A stretch of 64,000 nucleotides of DNA from Mycolicibacterium psychrotolerans (GCF_010729305.1 NZ_AP022574.1:1860001-1924000); one strand, 5' to 3'; shown: positions 35,035 to 43,568, counted from the first letter of the stretch. Made by a program: numbers and translations. The notes: generated from the letters alone by a model not told the origin.

Positions 35035-38000
35035 CTGGGCCCCCGAGGAACCGAAAGATCACCGGTCGTCAGGTCCGTATTCATTGGCGCGGTGTCGTCA
35101 ACACCCAGAAGCATTCGAGCGGTGTCGTCGACCGGGCGTGCGCGGCGAACCACATCTCGCCAGTGCGCCCGCACGGATTGGTGCAGCGGAGGATCGGTGC
35201 GGTGTCTCGGCGGCGACACCGCAACCGAAAGCGTTACGGCAGACCTGTCCGAGTCCAGTCGCGCTGTCCGGTCACCGTCCGGATTCAGTCGCGCTGTTCG
35301 GTCACCGTCCGGATTCAGTCGCGCTGTCCGGTCACCGTCCGGATTCAGTCGCGCTGTCCGGTCACCGTCCGGATTCAGTCGCGCTGTCTGGTCACCATCC
35401 CAGTCTCGCCCTGCAATCTCGTCAACCGGTCGTTCGCGGCGAACTACCTGACGCCAGCGCGCCCGCACCCCGTGGTGCTCCGCCGCATCCGTTTGCGGTT
35501 CAGGCCGCCGCGGCGGTCGCGCCCTGACCCGCAGGACCGCTGCGCCCACGATGGCGAGGACGAACAGCAGGACCGCGATCCGCTTTCCGCCTGAGCGTTC
35601 GATTGACGCGGGCATCGTCGTTTTCGCTTTGTCCACTGCATCTCCGCCGGCGGGCATCGTCAAGGTTGGTGGATTCAGTGCGGTGGGGGCCTCGGGAACG
35701 TCCCGCAGCGTGCGCAGCAGAGGACCATCCGGCCCGTCGGTAAGCAGGAGACTCATCGGCTGACCACGCAGGAATTCAACGGGTTGGCGCCATTCCCGGC
35801 CATTTGCCGTCATAACGGCCTGGTACCGCCCCGCGGGGACCGTGGCGTACCCGGTGATCAGACCGTACGCAGCCTGATTCACCAGCACCATCGGCTCATT
35901 CTTCTGCGGCAGCGCGAGCGCGACGTAGACAGATCCCGCAGCATTGGCGGCGTCCAGCACCCGCACAGCGGAGTCGGGCCCTAGCCCGCCCGGCGGCCCG
36001 TCCGGTGCGAGTTGCGCCGCGACACGGCTGGTGTCGGCCGCGGAGAACAGTGCGAGTGTGTAGGTCGCCCCCGGCGAGAGCGTGATCACCTGCCGGATCA
36101 CCGGCGTACCACCGGCACGGTTCGTGACCACCACGTACGTCCCGGCAGGCATCGACCGATAGCCGGAGGGATTCGCGGCGTCGCTCGCCTCGAGCGAGCC
36201 GGCGGCGGTGCCGTCGATGCCCACCACGGTGAGTTGCTCGGCCGGTCGGTCACGGCGCAGATCGGCGACCCGCAGCGCCGCCGGAGCGTCCTGCCGCGGC
36301 GTCGGCCCTGTGCCCAAACCGACATCCCAGCCGCGCGCCGGAAATCGAACTTCGAGTCCGTTCGAAGTCAGATCCACCGACTCGACCGCGAACGGTCCTT
36401 CTTGGTGTTGGAAAAATGCCGCCACACCTTCCAGCTGTCGGCGCGGGCCGCCCAGTGTGATTTCGCGTCGCGGCGTGCCGGCGTCGCTCTCTCCTGCGAT
36501 GGTCGAAACCGCCTCGACGCGAACGGGTTGCGTTGCAGCGACCACAGCCAGCGTCGCAAGCACACGTTGGTCTATCGTCGGAGATTGCAGAACCGCGAGT
36601 ACCTCGGCGTCGGTGGTACCGGCCAGGTGCGCCGCCAGTTGACCGCCGAACGCCGCAGCCGCGGGCGGCGGCGGCTTCGAGTTCGGTCGGCCGTTGTCGA
36701 CACGAAGCACCTCCACTCGGGTTCCACTCGAGCCGAATATCGCGGCTGGATGTGAGTGTGCAACCGCCTCTGTGAGTACACCTTTCGGCGGCATGTTGGC
36801 ACGCAGCGACGCCGTCGACACGACCCATTGGTAGTCGGTCCAGCCGTGCGGGGCCCAGCCCTTCACCTGTCCGTCGGTATCCACCTTGTAGGCCCACACG
36901 ACGTTGCGCCGGTCTCGGCCGTCCCGGATGAAGTCCAGCCAGAACGCATCATCGACGATCAGACGGTCGGTCTTCGGCACGTTCTGCGAGACCCACTGCT
37001 GCGTCTGCCGCATCGACGCGTCTTCATCGGACTCCATCAAGCCGTGATAGACCGGCAGCCACAATGACACGGCGATGGACACGATGAGCGTCCCAGCGGC
37101 AAGCACCGGAAAACGGAAGCGCCGCAGGCCGATCGATCGCTGCTCGACGTTGCGGCAGACATAGCGCAGCGCGACCTCGCCGGTGGCCGCGGCAAGAAGC
37201 GCTGTCAGCGGCAGCGCGGACAGGATGAATGGCACCGGCAGATATCCGGGCCGCAGAACAATGACGATGAGCACGACCAACCCGACCGCGAAAGCCCGGA
37301 GGCGCTTGACGAACAGAGCGGCCAGGGCGATCGCGACGGCCAAGAACGGAAGACTCGGATCAAGCCGGAGCCATTCCTCAACGGTATGGCGCTTGAGCGA
37401 ATAGGGGTCATCGAGCGTGCCGCCGGGCGTGCGCTGCCACAGCTGGAAACTGATGCCATCCCAGAGACTGACATGGCCGGGCCCGGGGACCAGCTCACCC
37501 CGCAGGACAGCCATCAGCAGGTAGCTGCTCACCACCACTCCGAACAGGGCGACGAACACGGCGAGCGCGTACCGGCGAGTCACCGGCGCCGGCCTGGTCC
37601 ACACCAGCCAGGCGAACGTCGGCAGCAGCAGCAGCATGGTCTCTTTGGTCAGCACCGCTACGCCGAGACATATTGCTGCGCCGAACACTGCCGAAAGCCG
37701 GCGCCGGGGTGAGCACAGAAGCACCAGCGCGCCCAGCACCCAAGCGATGGCGAGATTGTCCAGATAGACCGTGCGGGTCAATGAGATAGACAATGGAGAC
37801 AACGCGAAGATCGCGACAGCCACCGCGGCTGCCCACCGCGACATCTCGATTCGGCGCGCCAAGGCCCACAGCAGGGCAGCGGTGACCACGGCGACGATGA
37901 CCATCAGGTATCTGCCGGCAGCGACTGCATTCCCGCCGAAGTCGGGACCTGTAATCACAGTCCACAGTGCCAACTGCAGCCAGCCGGCCGGCGGATGGTC

Positions 38001-38351
38001 GTACCAGTAGGTGTAGTGGGCGAGTTCACCCCATTCAGACACGGCGTAGGCCTGGGCCATATACGTGCCTTCGTCGTCGAGTCGGGCAGGCGACCCGGTC
38101 AGGTTCATCAACCGCACCAGTCCGGTGAGGATCAACAAGATCCCGAGTATCGGGATCGAGGGATTCAGACCGATTGCGCGAATCTTGAGACCCGGTCGTG
38201 CGCGGCGAACCACGTCGCCGCCGCGCGTGTCCACAGCGTCGTGCGGTGAAACGTGGTTCGGCGGTGTCGCCGTGGCCCTGTACTCGTCGGACCTTCGATC
38301 AAGATCTCGTCGCGCCGTGTCGTCAGGAATCAGGTCGAGTCGCGCAGTCAT
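35031..38351 (-). CDS. Large GT-C type membrane glycosyltransferase with repeat tails
   Basis: A 1106-residue protein. After a basic N-terminal tail come 10 or more TM helices of the PMT/ArnT (GT39/GT83) kind. The catalytic-type acidic motif LDDEGTYMAQA (Asp92-Asp93-Glu94) is in the first loop, and a second conserved loop reads WYDHPPAGWLQLALW. The middle 500 residues are an extracytoplasmic domain; a further TM (AVLLFVLAIVGAAVLRV) leads to a C-terminal tail. That tail holds two copies of an Arg-rich module (HHGVRARWRQVVRRERPVD; HQSVRAHWRDVVRRARPVDD) and four NPDGDRTARL decapeptides. ATG 38351 overlaps the GT2 stop (ATGA). It probably adds sugars from a polyprenyl carrier. Confidence 0.78.
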   Translation of the reverse strand: MTARLDLIPDDTARRDLDRRSDEYRATATPPNHVSPHDAVDTRGGDVVRRARPGLKIRAIGLNPSIPILGILLILTGLVRLMNLTGSPARLDDEGTYMAQAYAVSEWGELAHYTYWYDHPPAGWLQLALWTVITGPDFGGNAVAAGRYLMVIVAVVTAALLWALARRIEMSRWAAAVAVAIFALSPLSISLTRTVYLDNLAIAWVLGALVLLCSPRRRLSAVFGAAICLGVAVLTKETMLLLLPTFAWLVWTRPAPVTRRYALAVFVALFGVVVSSYLLMAVLRGELVPGPGHVSLWDGISFQLWQRTPGGTLDDPYSLKRHTVEEWLRLDPSLPFLAVAIALAALFVKRLRAFAVGLVVLIVIVLRPGYLPVPFILSALPLTALLAAATGEVALRYVCRNVEQRSIGLRRFRFPVLAAGTLIVSIAVSLWLPVYHGLMESDEDASMRQTQQWVSQNVPKTDRLIVDDAFWLDFIRDGRDRRNVVWAYKVDTDGQVKGWAPHGWTDYQWVVSTASLRANMPPKGVLTEAVAHSHPAAIFGSSGTRVEVLRVDNGRPNSKPPPPAAAAFGGQLAAHLAGTTDAEVLAVLQSPTIDQRVLATLAVVAATQPVRVEAVSTIAGESDAGTPRREITLGGPRRQLEGVAAFFQHQEGPFAVESVDLTSNGLEVRFPARGWDVGLGTGPTPRQDAPAALRVADLRRDRPAEQLTVVGIDGTAAGSLEASDAANPSGYRSMPAGTYVVVTNRAGGTPVIRQVITLSPGATYTLALFSAADTSRVAAQLAPDGPPGGLGPDSAVRVLDAANAAGSVYVALALPQKNEPMVLVNQAAYGLITGYATVPAGRYQAVMTANGREWRQPVEFLRGQPMSLLLTDGPDGPLLRTLRDVPEAPTALNPPTLTMPAGGDAVDKAKTTMPASIERSGGKRIAVLLFVLAIVGAAVLRVRARPPRRPEPQTDAAEHHGVRARWRQVVRRERPVDEIAGRDWDGDQTARLNPDGDRTARLNPDGDRTARLNPDGDRTARLNPDGDRTARLDSDRSAVTLSVAVSPPRHRTDPPLHQSVRAHWRDVVRRARPVDDTARMLLGVDDTAPMNTDLTTGDLSVPRGPR
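35256..35405 (-). repeat. Five tandem 30-bp repeats coding NPDGDRTARL
   Basis: Units begin at 35256, 35286, 35316, 35346 and 35376. The inner units differ by zero to one base; the last has diverged. They are in frame in the C-terminal tail of the glycosyltransferase and give four perfect decapeptides plus an imperfect one (DWDGDQTARL). Near-identity at the DNA level implies recent expansion. Confidence 0.9.
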
Positions 38352-40510
38352 GCCGAAGCCCGCCGCTCGGATGTGCCGGTGCGATGGGCATTGGTATGAG
38401 TGGTCTTCTCCCAGCCGCCGTGTCCGCGGCTCTCGCGCCACACCGACCGCACGGCTGCAACGGCGAGGAGCAGCTGGTACGGGAATGTGCCCAGCATCAG
38501 TCGCGCGTGATCACGCACACGTATTCGGATGCCGAATTCGCGCCCGAACTCGCCAAGTGCGGCCGCCTCGACCGCCATCATGACGAACGTCGGCGCCAGC
38601 GGCAGAAACGTCACCAAGGCAGTCGGCACCGGAACCTTCAACACGAACATCGACGCAAGCGACACGGGCAACAACACTCCCGTCGCCGCCTGCAGGAAGG
38701 GCATCGCCAGCGTGTAGCGGGCCAACAGCCGCTGCCGCCGGCCAGGCAGCTTGCGCCACTCGCCCTTCCGATAAACCTGCAGAAACCCCTGATCCCATCG
38801 GGTGCGCTGCTTGACGAGGGAGCTGATGGATCCCGGAGTTTCTTCCCGCGTGACCGTTTGTGGGTCATACGCGACGGCCACCCGGGCACCGCGCGTCGAC
38901 AGCCGCACCCCGATCTCGCAGTCCTCGGCCAGACAGTCACGATCCCAGCCGCCCACCTCCCGTAACAGCTTCGTCTTGGTGAACACGGTGTTGCCGCCGA
39001 GCGGAATGAATCGCTGATCGGCGTGGAAATGCAGTCGCGACCGGAACCAGAAGTAATACTCGAGGCAGTTGCGCAGCGACCACCAACTCGTCTGGACGTT
39101 CATCAGCTGCACGCCGGCCTGCACCACATCTGCGCCGGATTCCTCGAAGCGCGCTTCGACCAGACGCAGCAGTCCCGGATGCACCTCGTCCTCGGCGTCG
39201 AAGACACCGACGATGTCGCCGCGGCATGCGGGCAGCGCGGTGTTCAGTGCCTTCGGTTTGTTCTTCGGCATGTTGTGGTCCATGACCACCCTGACGATCC
39301 CCGGGTGGCGCGCCGCCCCCGCGCGCGCTACCGAATCAGTCTGCGGGTCGTCATGGCCGATGATCACGATCACCTCGTACCTGGGGTGGTCGAGCCGGGC
39401 CATCGCATCGATGGTGTCGCCCAGGACATCCTGTTCGTGGCGAGCCGGTAGCAGCAAAGAGAACGAGCGCGGTGCACCGGCTGCGCGACGCCGAAAACCC
39501 GTTGCTGCCAACGCTTCTGGACTGCGCCACGCATGCAGCATCCACCACAGGGTAGTGCCGGAGATGGTCACCAAACCCAGTGACAGAGCCGCCAGCACGC
39601 CGTTGAGCAGGAGCTGCGGCCACAATGCCGGACGGCTTTTGCTCTGCTCTTGGGGCATCAACGTCGGGGGGTGCTCAGCGCCGCCTGGAAATGCTTGTAT
39701 GCCTTGGGCCGGCGGCAGTGCGCCGCTGGATTGGTTCGCGGGATGCCCACCAGAAGGCCCGGGTGGCATCGCTCCCGGCCCCTTGTCCGTCGCGGCAGAT
39801 GACCCGCCGCCATTGGCCGATGGCACCGCTGGCTGTTGCGTGGGTTGGTGAGTGCCTCCAAAGGGCCGCCCGCTGAAGACGACCAAAGCGACGAAGAACA
39901 GAACGGCGCCGAACGCCACGGCAGTTCGCTTGACCCGCAGCCCCCAAAGATGTGTCTCATCAACAGTTACCGATTCATGCAGTGCGGCGTGGTTGTGCAA
40001 TCTCCTCGATACCGGAGGCTTATGGGCCCTGCGGCGAAGGCGCTCAGTGTCGTCGACGGGTCGTGGACGGTGAACCACCTCATCGGCGCGCCTAGCCGAA
40101 CGCACCGACTGCTGCCGCGAATGATCGGTATGGGGTCTCGGCGATCTCGTCGGTATCGGAGGCTTGTCGGCCCTGCGGCGAAGGCGCTCAGTGCCGTCGA
40201 CGGGTCGTGGGCGGCGAACCAACTCACCGGCGCGCCTCGCCGCCCTCACCGACCGTTGCGGCGAACGATCGGTATGGAGTCCCAGCACAACCGAAGACAT
40301 GACCGGCCTGACCCGGTCCGGTCGCGCGGTGTCGTCAACGTCGGGATCGAGTGGCGTGGTGTCGTCGGCACGTGGGTGCTGTCGCGCGGTGTCGCCATCC
40401 GATCCTGCGCGGCGAACCAGCTCACGCCAGTGCGCCCGCACCGATTCGTGCACTGCGGCATTGTCGTGCTGTCTCGGCCGCCGCAGCGGATCCGAAGGCT
40501 TAACGGCCAC
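38348..40510 (-). CDS. Processive GT2 polysaccharide synthase (cellulose-synthase-like, XagB-like)
   Basis: A 720-residue membrane synthase. The catalytic GT2 domain shows SFSLLLPARHEQ, the UDP/metal-binding VFDAEDEVHPG, the acceptor/base motif LAEDCEIG, and KQRTRWDQG, the QxxRW signature of processive beta-glycan synthases. TM helices flank it (LLNGVLAALSLGLVTISGTT and several after the QxxRW). The first 180 residues are an unusual basic repeat region with three modules (about 20-43, 84-110, 132-159) of the type QRSVRAARRAGELVRRPRPV. GTG 40510 has AGGAA 5 nt upstream. It is first in a three-gene coupled operon with the GT-C enzyme and the GH8 glucanase. Confidence 0.85.
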   Translation of the reverse strand: MAVKPSDPLRRPRQHDNAAVHESVRAHWRELVRRAGSDGDTARQHPRADDTTPLDPDVDDTARPDRVRPVMSSVVLGLHTDRSPQRSVRAARRAGELVRRPRPVDGTERLRRRADKPPIPTRSPRPHTDHSRQQSVRSARRADEVVHRPRPVDDTERLRRRAHKPPVSRRLHNHAALHESVTVDETHLWGLRVKRTAVAFGAVLFFVALVVFSGRPFGGTHQPTQQPAVPSANGGGSSAATDKGPGAMPPGPSGGHPANQSSGALPPAQGIQAFPGGAEHPPTLMPQEQSKSRPALWPQLLLNGVLAALSLGLVTISGTTLWWMLHAWRSPEALAATGFRRRAAGAPRSFSLLLPARHEQDVLGDTIDAMARLDHPRYEVIVIIGHDDPQTDSVARAGAARHPGIVRVVMDHNMPKNKPKALNTALPACRGDIVGVFDAEDEVHPGLLRLVEARFEESGADVVQAGVQLMNVQTSWWSLRNCLEYYFWFRSRLHFHADQRFIPLGGNTVFTKTKLLREVGGWDRDCLAEDCEIGVRLSTRGARVAVAYDPQTVTREETPGSISSLVKQRTRWDQGFLQVYRKGEWRKLPGRRQRLLARYTLAMPFLQAATGVLLPVSLASMFVLKVPVPTALVTFLPLAPTFVMMAVEAAALGEFGREFGIRIRVRDHARLMLGTFPYQLLLAVAAVRSVWRESRGHGGWEKTTHTNAHRTGTSERRASA
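40003..40278 (-). repeat. Two tandem 144-bp repeats in the GT2 N-terminus
   Basis: The copies at roughly 40003-40134 and 40147-40278 align at a fixed offset of 144 bp (48 codons); for example GCCCTGCGGCGAAGGCGCTC occurs at 40026 and 40170. They encode the second and third Arg-rich modules. The outer edges are approximate. Confidence 0.75.
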
Positions 40511-40939
40511 CGTTTCCTGATCTCATCGAGTGCTGTCCGTCGTCCGCAGCGAACCAGTTCGCAGACGCGCCGTAGCGTCCGTGCCGCTCCGCTGCCGATC
40601 GGTATCATCTTGTCAACTTCACGTGATGCGCGTGTGCGGTTTAGCGGCCGTTGATACCCCCCGGCGGGCACTGAAACCACACCTGCCCCAAGCAATCGCG
40701 CTGCTACGCAATCGCACCAGTTCGGGTGGCCGCACCACCTCGATCGGTGGGCCCTCAATAATTCTTTCCACGTCACTGGACTCGGCGAAACGAGTAGGGT
40801 TCGTCCCATAGGGCCAATGCGAGCACTAGTCCGCGTGGTCCGCTGAAAATGGTCAGCTCGGTGGCGGTGGGATGCCACGGTTTGTGTAGGGCGCGTTGAC
40901 CGCCCGCCCGATGGTCGCGCAAATTGTCTTGGAGGGGCG
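40511..40939. other. Divergent intergenic region of the island
   Basis: 429 bp between the start of the polysaccharide operon and the actin-fold-like gene. On the minus strand TTGACA (40616-40611) could be a -35 box, but no convincing -10 follows at the right distance. On the plus strand TTGACC (40896-40901) precedes an A/T-rich CAAATTGT. ORFs running through here show no family character. Promoters for both directions must lie here but are not resolved. Confidence 0.4.
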
Positions 40940-42283
40940 GTGGAGTTCGTACTTGGTGTGTCAATGACATCGACGGCGGTCAGCATCGCACTTGTTGAGG
41001 GCGAAAAGGCCGACGGTGTCATCGTGGAGCACGATGTTCTGGACTTCACCACGGTCGATGCCTCGGCGGCGTTGAGCCCGTCCGATCACGTCGTCGCCGC
41101 GGTCCTGGGTACCCAGGAGGGCGCGTTGGCCGGCGGCCACCATCTGGTATCCACCGGAGTCGCGTGGACCGACCACACCGAAGCAGCCCTGCTGAGGCAG
41201 GCGTTGGTCGCCCGCGGCCTCGACGATGTACTGCTGGTGTCGGAGCTGCACGCCGCCGCGGCACTCACCCAACAAACAGGTCGGGCGCTGGGGTACCGCA
41301 AGACCGCACTGATGTTCGTCGGGCGCGACACCGCGACGCTGGCGATCGTCGATACCGTCGACGGCTCAGTGTTCGCGATACTCAGCCAAAGTCTGGCCGG
41401 CGAAGATGCGGCCACCGTCGTGGCCGGCATGGTCACCAGCCTTCAGGCCAGGGAACCAGCGGCCCAGGGCCTGTGCGTCGTCGGCTCCGGCGTGGACGTA
41501 TCCGCGGTCAAGGCACGTTTGCAGGCCCTTGTCGCGGTGCCGGTCATCGCCCCGGAGAAGCCCCATCTGGCATTAGCCCGCGGCGCTGCGCTGGCATCGG
41601 CCCAAGCGCCCCGCTTCGATACGACCACTATCGGCTTGGCCTACTCACAGGATCCCGGCGACACGGTGATCCACCCAGCGGCCTACCCGATTGCGCTTGC
41701 CTATGACGCGACCACGCGCCTCGGCCATGATGAGGCTTCCTTGGGCGCCGCCTACACCGCTTCGGAACGCGGCGACGTGCCGCAACCCAGCAAGCCGTTC
41801 CTGATGATGGGCAGTTCGCTGACCGCCGTGTTTGCGGTCGGAATTACGGCACTGGCCATTGCGATGGCGATCAGTTTCCAGCCGAGTAAAAACGGGACGA
41901 CGCTGCATTCCGGCGGTGTGATGCAGTCCCCGGCTTCGGCGGGCGCACCGCCCGCCGCGCCGCAACGGGTTCCCACACCGGCCGCCGACCCCGCGCCGAC
42001 GGCGCCACCACCTGCGGCGGCCGTCGCCGAGATGGCACGGTTGAAGGTCCCGCCCTCCCCGCCGCCGCGGGTGGTGCGCAACGCAGCGCCCGCCCCGCAG
42101 GCCCCACCCGCCCCGCCAGCGCCGCCCCCGCGAGTTGCCTTGCCGCCCGTTGTGTTTCCGCCACTGGTCACCTGGCTACCTCCGATCCTTCAGCCGCCCC
42201 ACATCTTCAGCCCGCCCAAACCGAAGCCTGGCCACGGCGGCGGCAGGGGTCACGGTGGCTCAGGGCGTGGCCACGGTGACTAG
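40940..42283 (+). CDS. DUF7159-like membrane protein with actin-fold-like domain and Pro-rich tail
   Basis: 447 residues. The N-terminal 270 resemble the mycobacterial DUF7159 type, as in Rv0312-like proteins: VLGVSMTSTAVSIALVEGEK looks like the first phosphate loop of an actin/Hsp70 fold, and a second, VGRDTATLAIVDTVDGSVFA, sits mid-domain. A TM helix (GSSLTAVFAVGITALAIAMAI) follows. The extracytoplasmic tail is proline-rich (PPAPPAPPPRVALPPVVFPP) and ends in Gly/His repeats (GHGGGRGHGGSGRGHGD). GTG 40940 follows GGAGGGG closely. It is divergent from the polysaccharide operon inside the same island. Function unknown; sensing or wall anchoring is a guess. Confidence 0.68.
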   Translation: MEFVLGVSMTSTAVSIALVEGEKADGVIVEHDVLDFTTVDASAALSPSDHVVAAVLGTQEGALAGGHHLVSTGVAWTDHTEAALLRQALVARGLDDVLLVSELHAAAALTQQTGRALGYRKTALMFVGRDTATLAIVDTVDGSVFAILSQSLAGEDAATVVAGMVTSLQAREPAAQGLCVVGSGVDVSAVKARLQALVAVPVIAPEKPHLALARGAALASAQAPRFDTTTIGLAYSQDPGDTVIHPAAYPIALAYDATTRLGHDEASLGAAYTASERGDVPQPSKPFLMMGSSLTAVFAVGITALAIAMAISFQPSKNGTTLHSGGVMQSPASAGAPPAAPQRVPTPAADPAPTAPPPAAAVAEMARLKVPPSPPPRVVRNAAPAPQAPPAPPAPPPRVALPPVVFPPLVTWLPPILQPPHIFSPPKPKPGHGGGRGHGGSGRGHGD

Positions 42284-42404
42284 CGCAGGGAGTCGTTGAA
42301 CGGCAGGCCCCGCAGTCACTCGTCGCCTTACTCGCGTGTCGCTTACAAACTCACGCCACTGGCAGGTGACAGGGCTTCGCTCCGTCATCGCGGAGGCCCC
42401 GGAT

Positions 42405-42780
42405 GCCGCCGGGCTGGAGCTCGACGCCCGCGACACCCTCGATTACTCTGCCTCGCAACATGTCTCGGTCACGGTGATCTCCGGGGACGTCGCGGTCTCA
42501 GTCGGCCTCACCGGGGAGGCGATGGACGCACGCCGACTGCCGGCGGAGCCGATCGGCTGGCCGAGGCGCTAAAGGAGTACACGACATTCGGGCGAGTGCG
42601 GCCCGACCGGAAGCGGTCGATGGTGCATGCGCTGCAGTCACGCGGCCACACCGTCGCGATGACCGGTGACGGCGTCAACGACGTGCTGGCACTCAAGGAC
42701 GCCGACATCGGCGTCGCCATGGGGTCGGGGAGCTCGGCGTCGCAGGCTGTGGCGTTCGCCGGACCGGTAAAGTCGGGCGC
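42405..42780 (+). pseudogene. Decayed partial duplicate of ctpE
   Basis: Translated pieces match ctpE in order: [29 protein letters not shown], then in another frame [20 protein letters not shown] and [20 protein letters not shown]. Relative to ctpE there is a large deletion at the start (32300 joins 32557), loss of about 20 bp (AVAGSLG), a one-base deletion near 42549, and a jump from about 32905 directly to 33594, removing the last seven TM-coding hundred bases. It cannot encode an ATPase. Confidence 0.88.
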
Positions 42781-42796
42781 ATGGGATTTCTGGACA
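42741..42796 (+). repeat. Island flank repeat, right copy
   Basis: Matches 33594-33649. It joins the ctpE relic to the intact antitoxin gene, whose ATG is at 42781, so it marks the right edge of the inserted island. Confidence 0.85.
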
Positions 42797-43038
42797 AGGC
42801 GAAGGATCTTCTTTCCAAGAACGCCGACAAGGTGGACACCGTGATCGGCAAGGCCGGTGACCTCGTGGCCAAGAAGACGCAGGGCAAGTACGCCTCGACC
42901 GTCGACAAGGTGCAGGACGCCGCCAGGAAGGCAGTCGCCGACCAGGTCGCGCCGCAACAGCCCCCGGTGCCTCCGCAACCGCAGCAGCCCCCGGTGCCTC
43001 CGCAGCAGGAGCCCCCGACGGCTCCTCCGGTGTCGTAG
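42781..43038 (+). CDS. Antitoxin of an Rv0909/Rv0910-like pair
   Basis: An 85-residue protein beginning [19 protein letters not shown], the family start of Rv0909-type antitoxins. It continues as a helical, lysine-rich segment ([33 protein letters not shown]). The C-terminus is a proline/glutamine extension with a repeated PPVPPQ unit, longer than I recall for the M. tuberculosis protein (about 59 residues). It lies 13 nt upstream of the toxin gene. The first codons are duplicated at the far edge of the island (33634), showing the island was inserted at this gene's start. Confidence 0.85.
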   Translation: MGFLDKAKDLLSKNADKVDTVIGKAGDLVAKKTQGKYASTVDKVQDAARKAVADQVAPQQPPVPPQPQQPPVPPQQEPPTAPPVS

Positions 43039-43051
43039 GGCCGCCCGCGGT

Positions 43052-43498
43052 ATGGCCAAGCTGTCGGTCTCGGTCGACGTGCCGCTGCCCCCCGAGCGGG
43101 CGTGGGAGAGCGCGTCGGACCTGTCCCGGTACAAGGAGTGGCTGTCCATTCACCGGGTGTGGCGCTCCCCGCTGCCCGACACCATCGACAAGGGCACCAC
43201 GCTCGACTCGATCGTCGAGGTCAAGGGCATGCTCAACCGCGTGCGCTGGACCGTCGTGCACTACAAGCCACCGGAGGCGATGACGCTCAACGGTGACGGC
43301 CGCGGCGGCGTCAAGGTCAAGCTGATCGGCAAGGTCAAGGCGGCCCCTCAGGATCCGGCCGTCTCGACCGTGCAGTTCGACGTCCACCTCGGCGGGCCCG
43401 CGCTGTTCGGGCCGATCGGGATGGTCGTCGCCGGGGCTCTCAAGAGCGACATCCAGGAGTCGCTGAACCGCTTCAAGGCGGTCTTCGCGCCCTCCTGA
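43052..43498 (+). CDS. SRPBCC-fold toxin (Rv0910-like)
   Basis: A 148-residue START/Bet v1-like (SRPBCC) protein that closely resembles M. tuberculosis Rv0910: MAKLSVSVDVPLPPERAW, RYKEWLSIHRVWRS, MTLNGDGRGGVKVKL and VHLGGPALFGPIGM. Rv0909/Rv0910 is listed as a toxin-antitoxin pair from growth-inhibition work; the toxin mechanism is not known to me. The hydrophobic pocket suggests a lipid or small ligand. ATG 43052 follows the antitoxin stop. The gene ends at the hairpin 43504-43567. Confidence 0.88.
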   Translation: MAKLSVSVDVPLPPERAWESASDLSRYKEWLSIHRVWRSPLPDTIDKGTTLDSIVEVKGMLNRVRWTVVHYKPPEAMTLNGDGRGGVKVKLIGKVKAAPQDPAVSTVQFDVHLGGPALFGPIGMVVAGALKSDIQESLNRFKAVFAPS

Positions 43499-43503
43499 CC
43501 TCC

Positions 43504-43567
43504 CCGCGAGCAGACACGAACTCGTACGGATCGCGCCCGGAACGGCCGAGTTTGCGTCTGCTCGCGG
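43504..43567. terminator. Bidirectional hairpin between convergent genes
   Basis: Arms 43504-43524 and 43547-43567 are 21 bp with two mismatches (left arm begins CCGCGAGCAGAC). It starts 6 nt after the toxin stop and ends 2 nt before the stop of the convergent NAD(P)-binding gene. Confidence 0.7.
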
Positions 43568-43568
43568 T

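Noticed and set aside
35256..35405. Regular 30-bp repeats, considered as a CRISPR array
   Set aside because: There are no spacers; the units are directly tandem, in frame and coding.
40611..40616. TTGACA on the minus strand as the -35 of the polysaccharide operon
   Set aside because: No acceptable -10 hexamer at 16-19 bp; not claimed as a promoter.
40246..41052. 268-codon minus-strand frame across the island's divergent region
   Set aside because: It overlaps the GT2 N-terminus in another frame and the start of the DUF7159-like gene; no recognisable domain and the intergenic part looks non-coding.
42296..42844. 182-codon frame that could be read as a short CtpE-like protein
   Set aside because: It is assembled from pieces of ctpE with deletions and a frameshift and lacks the phosphorylation motif; treated as a pseudogene.
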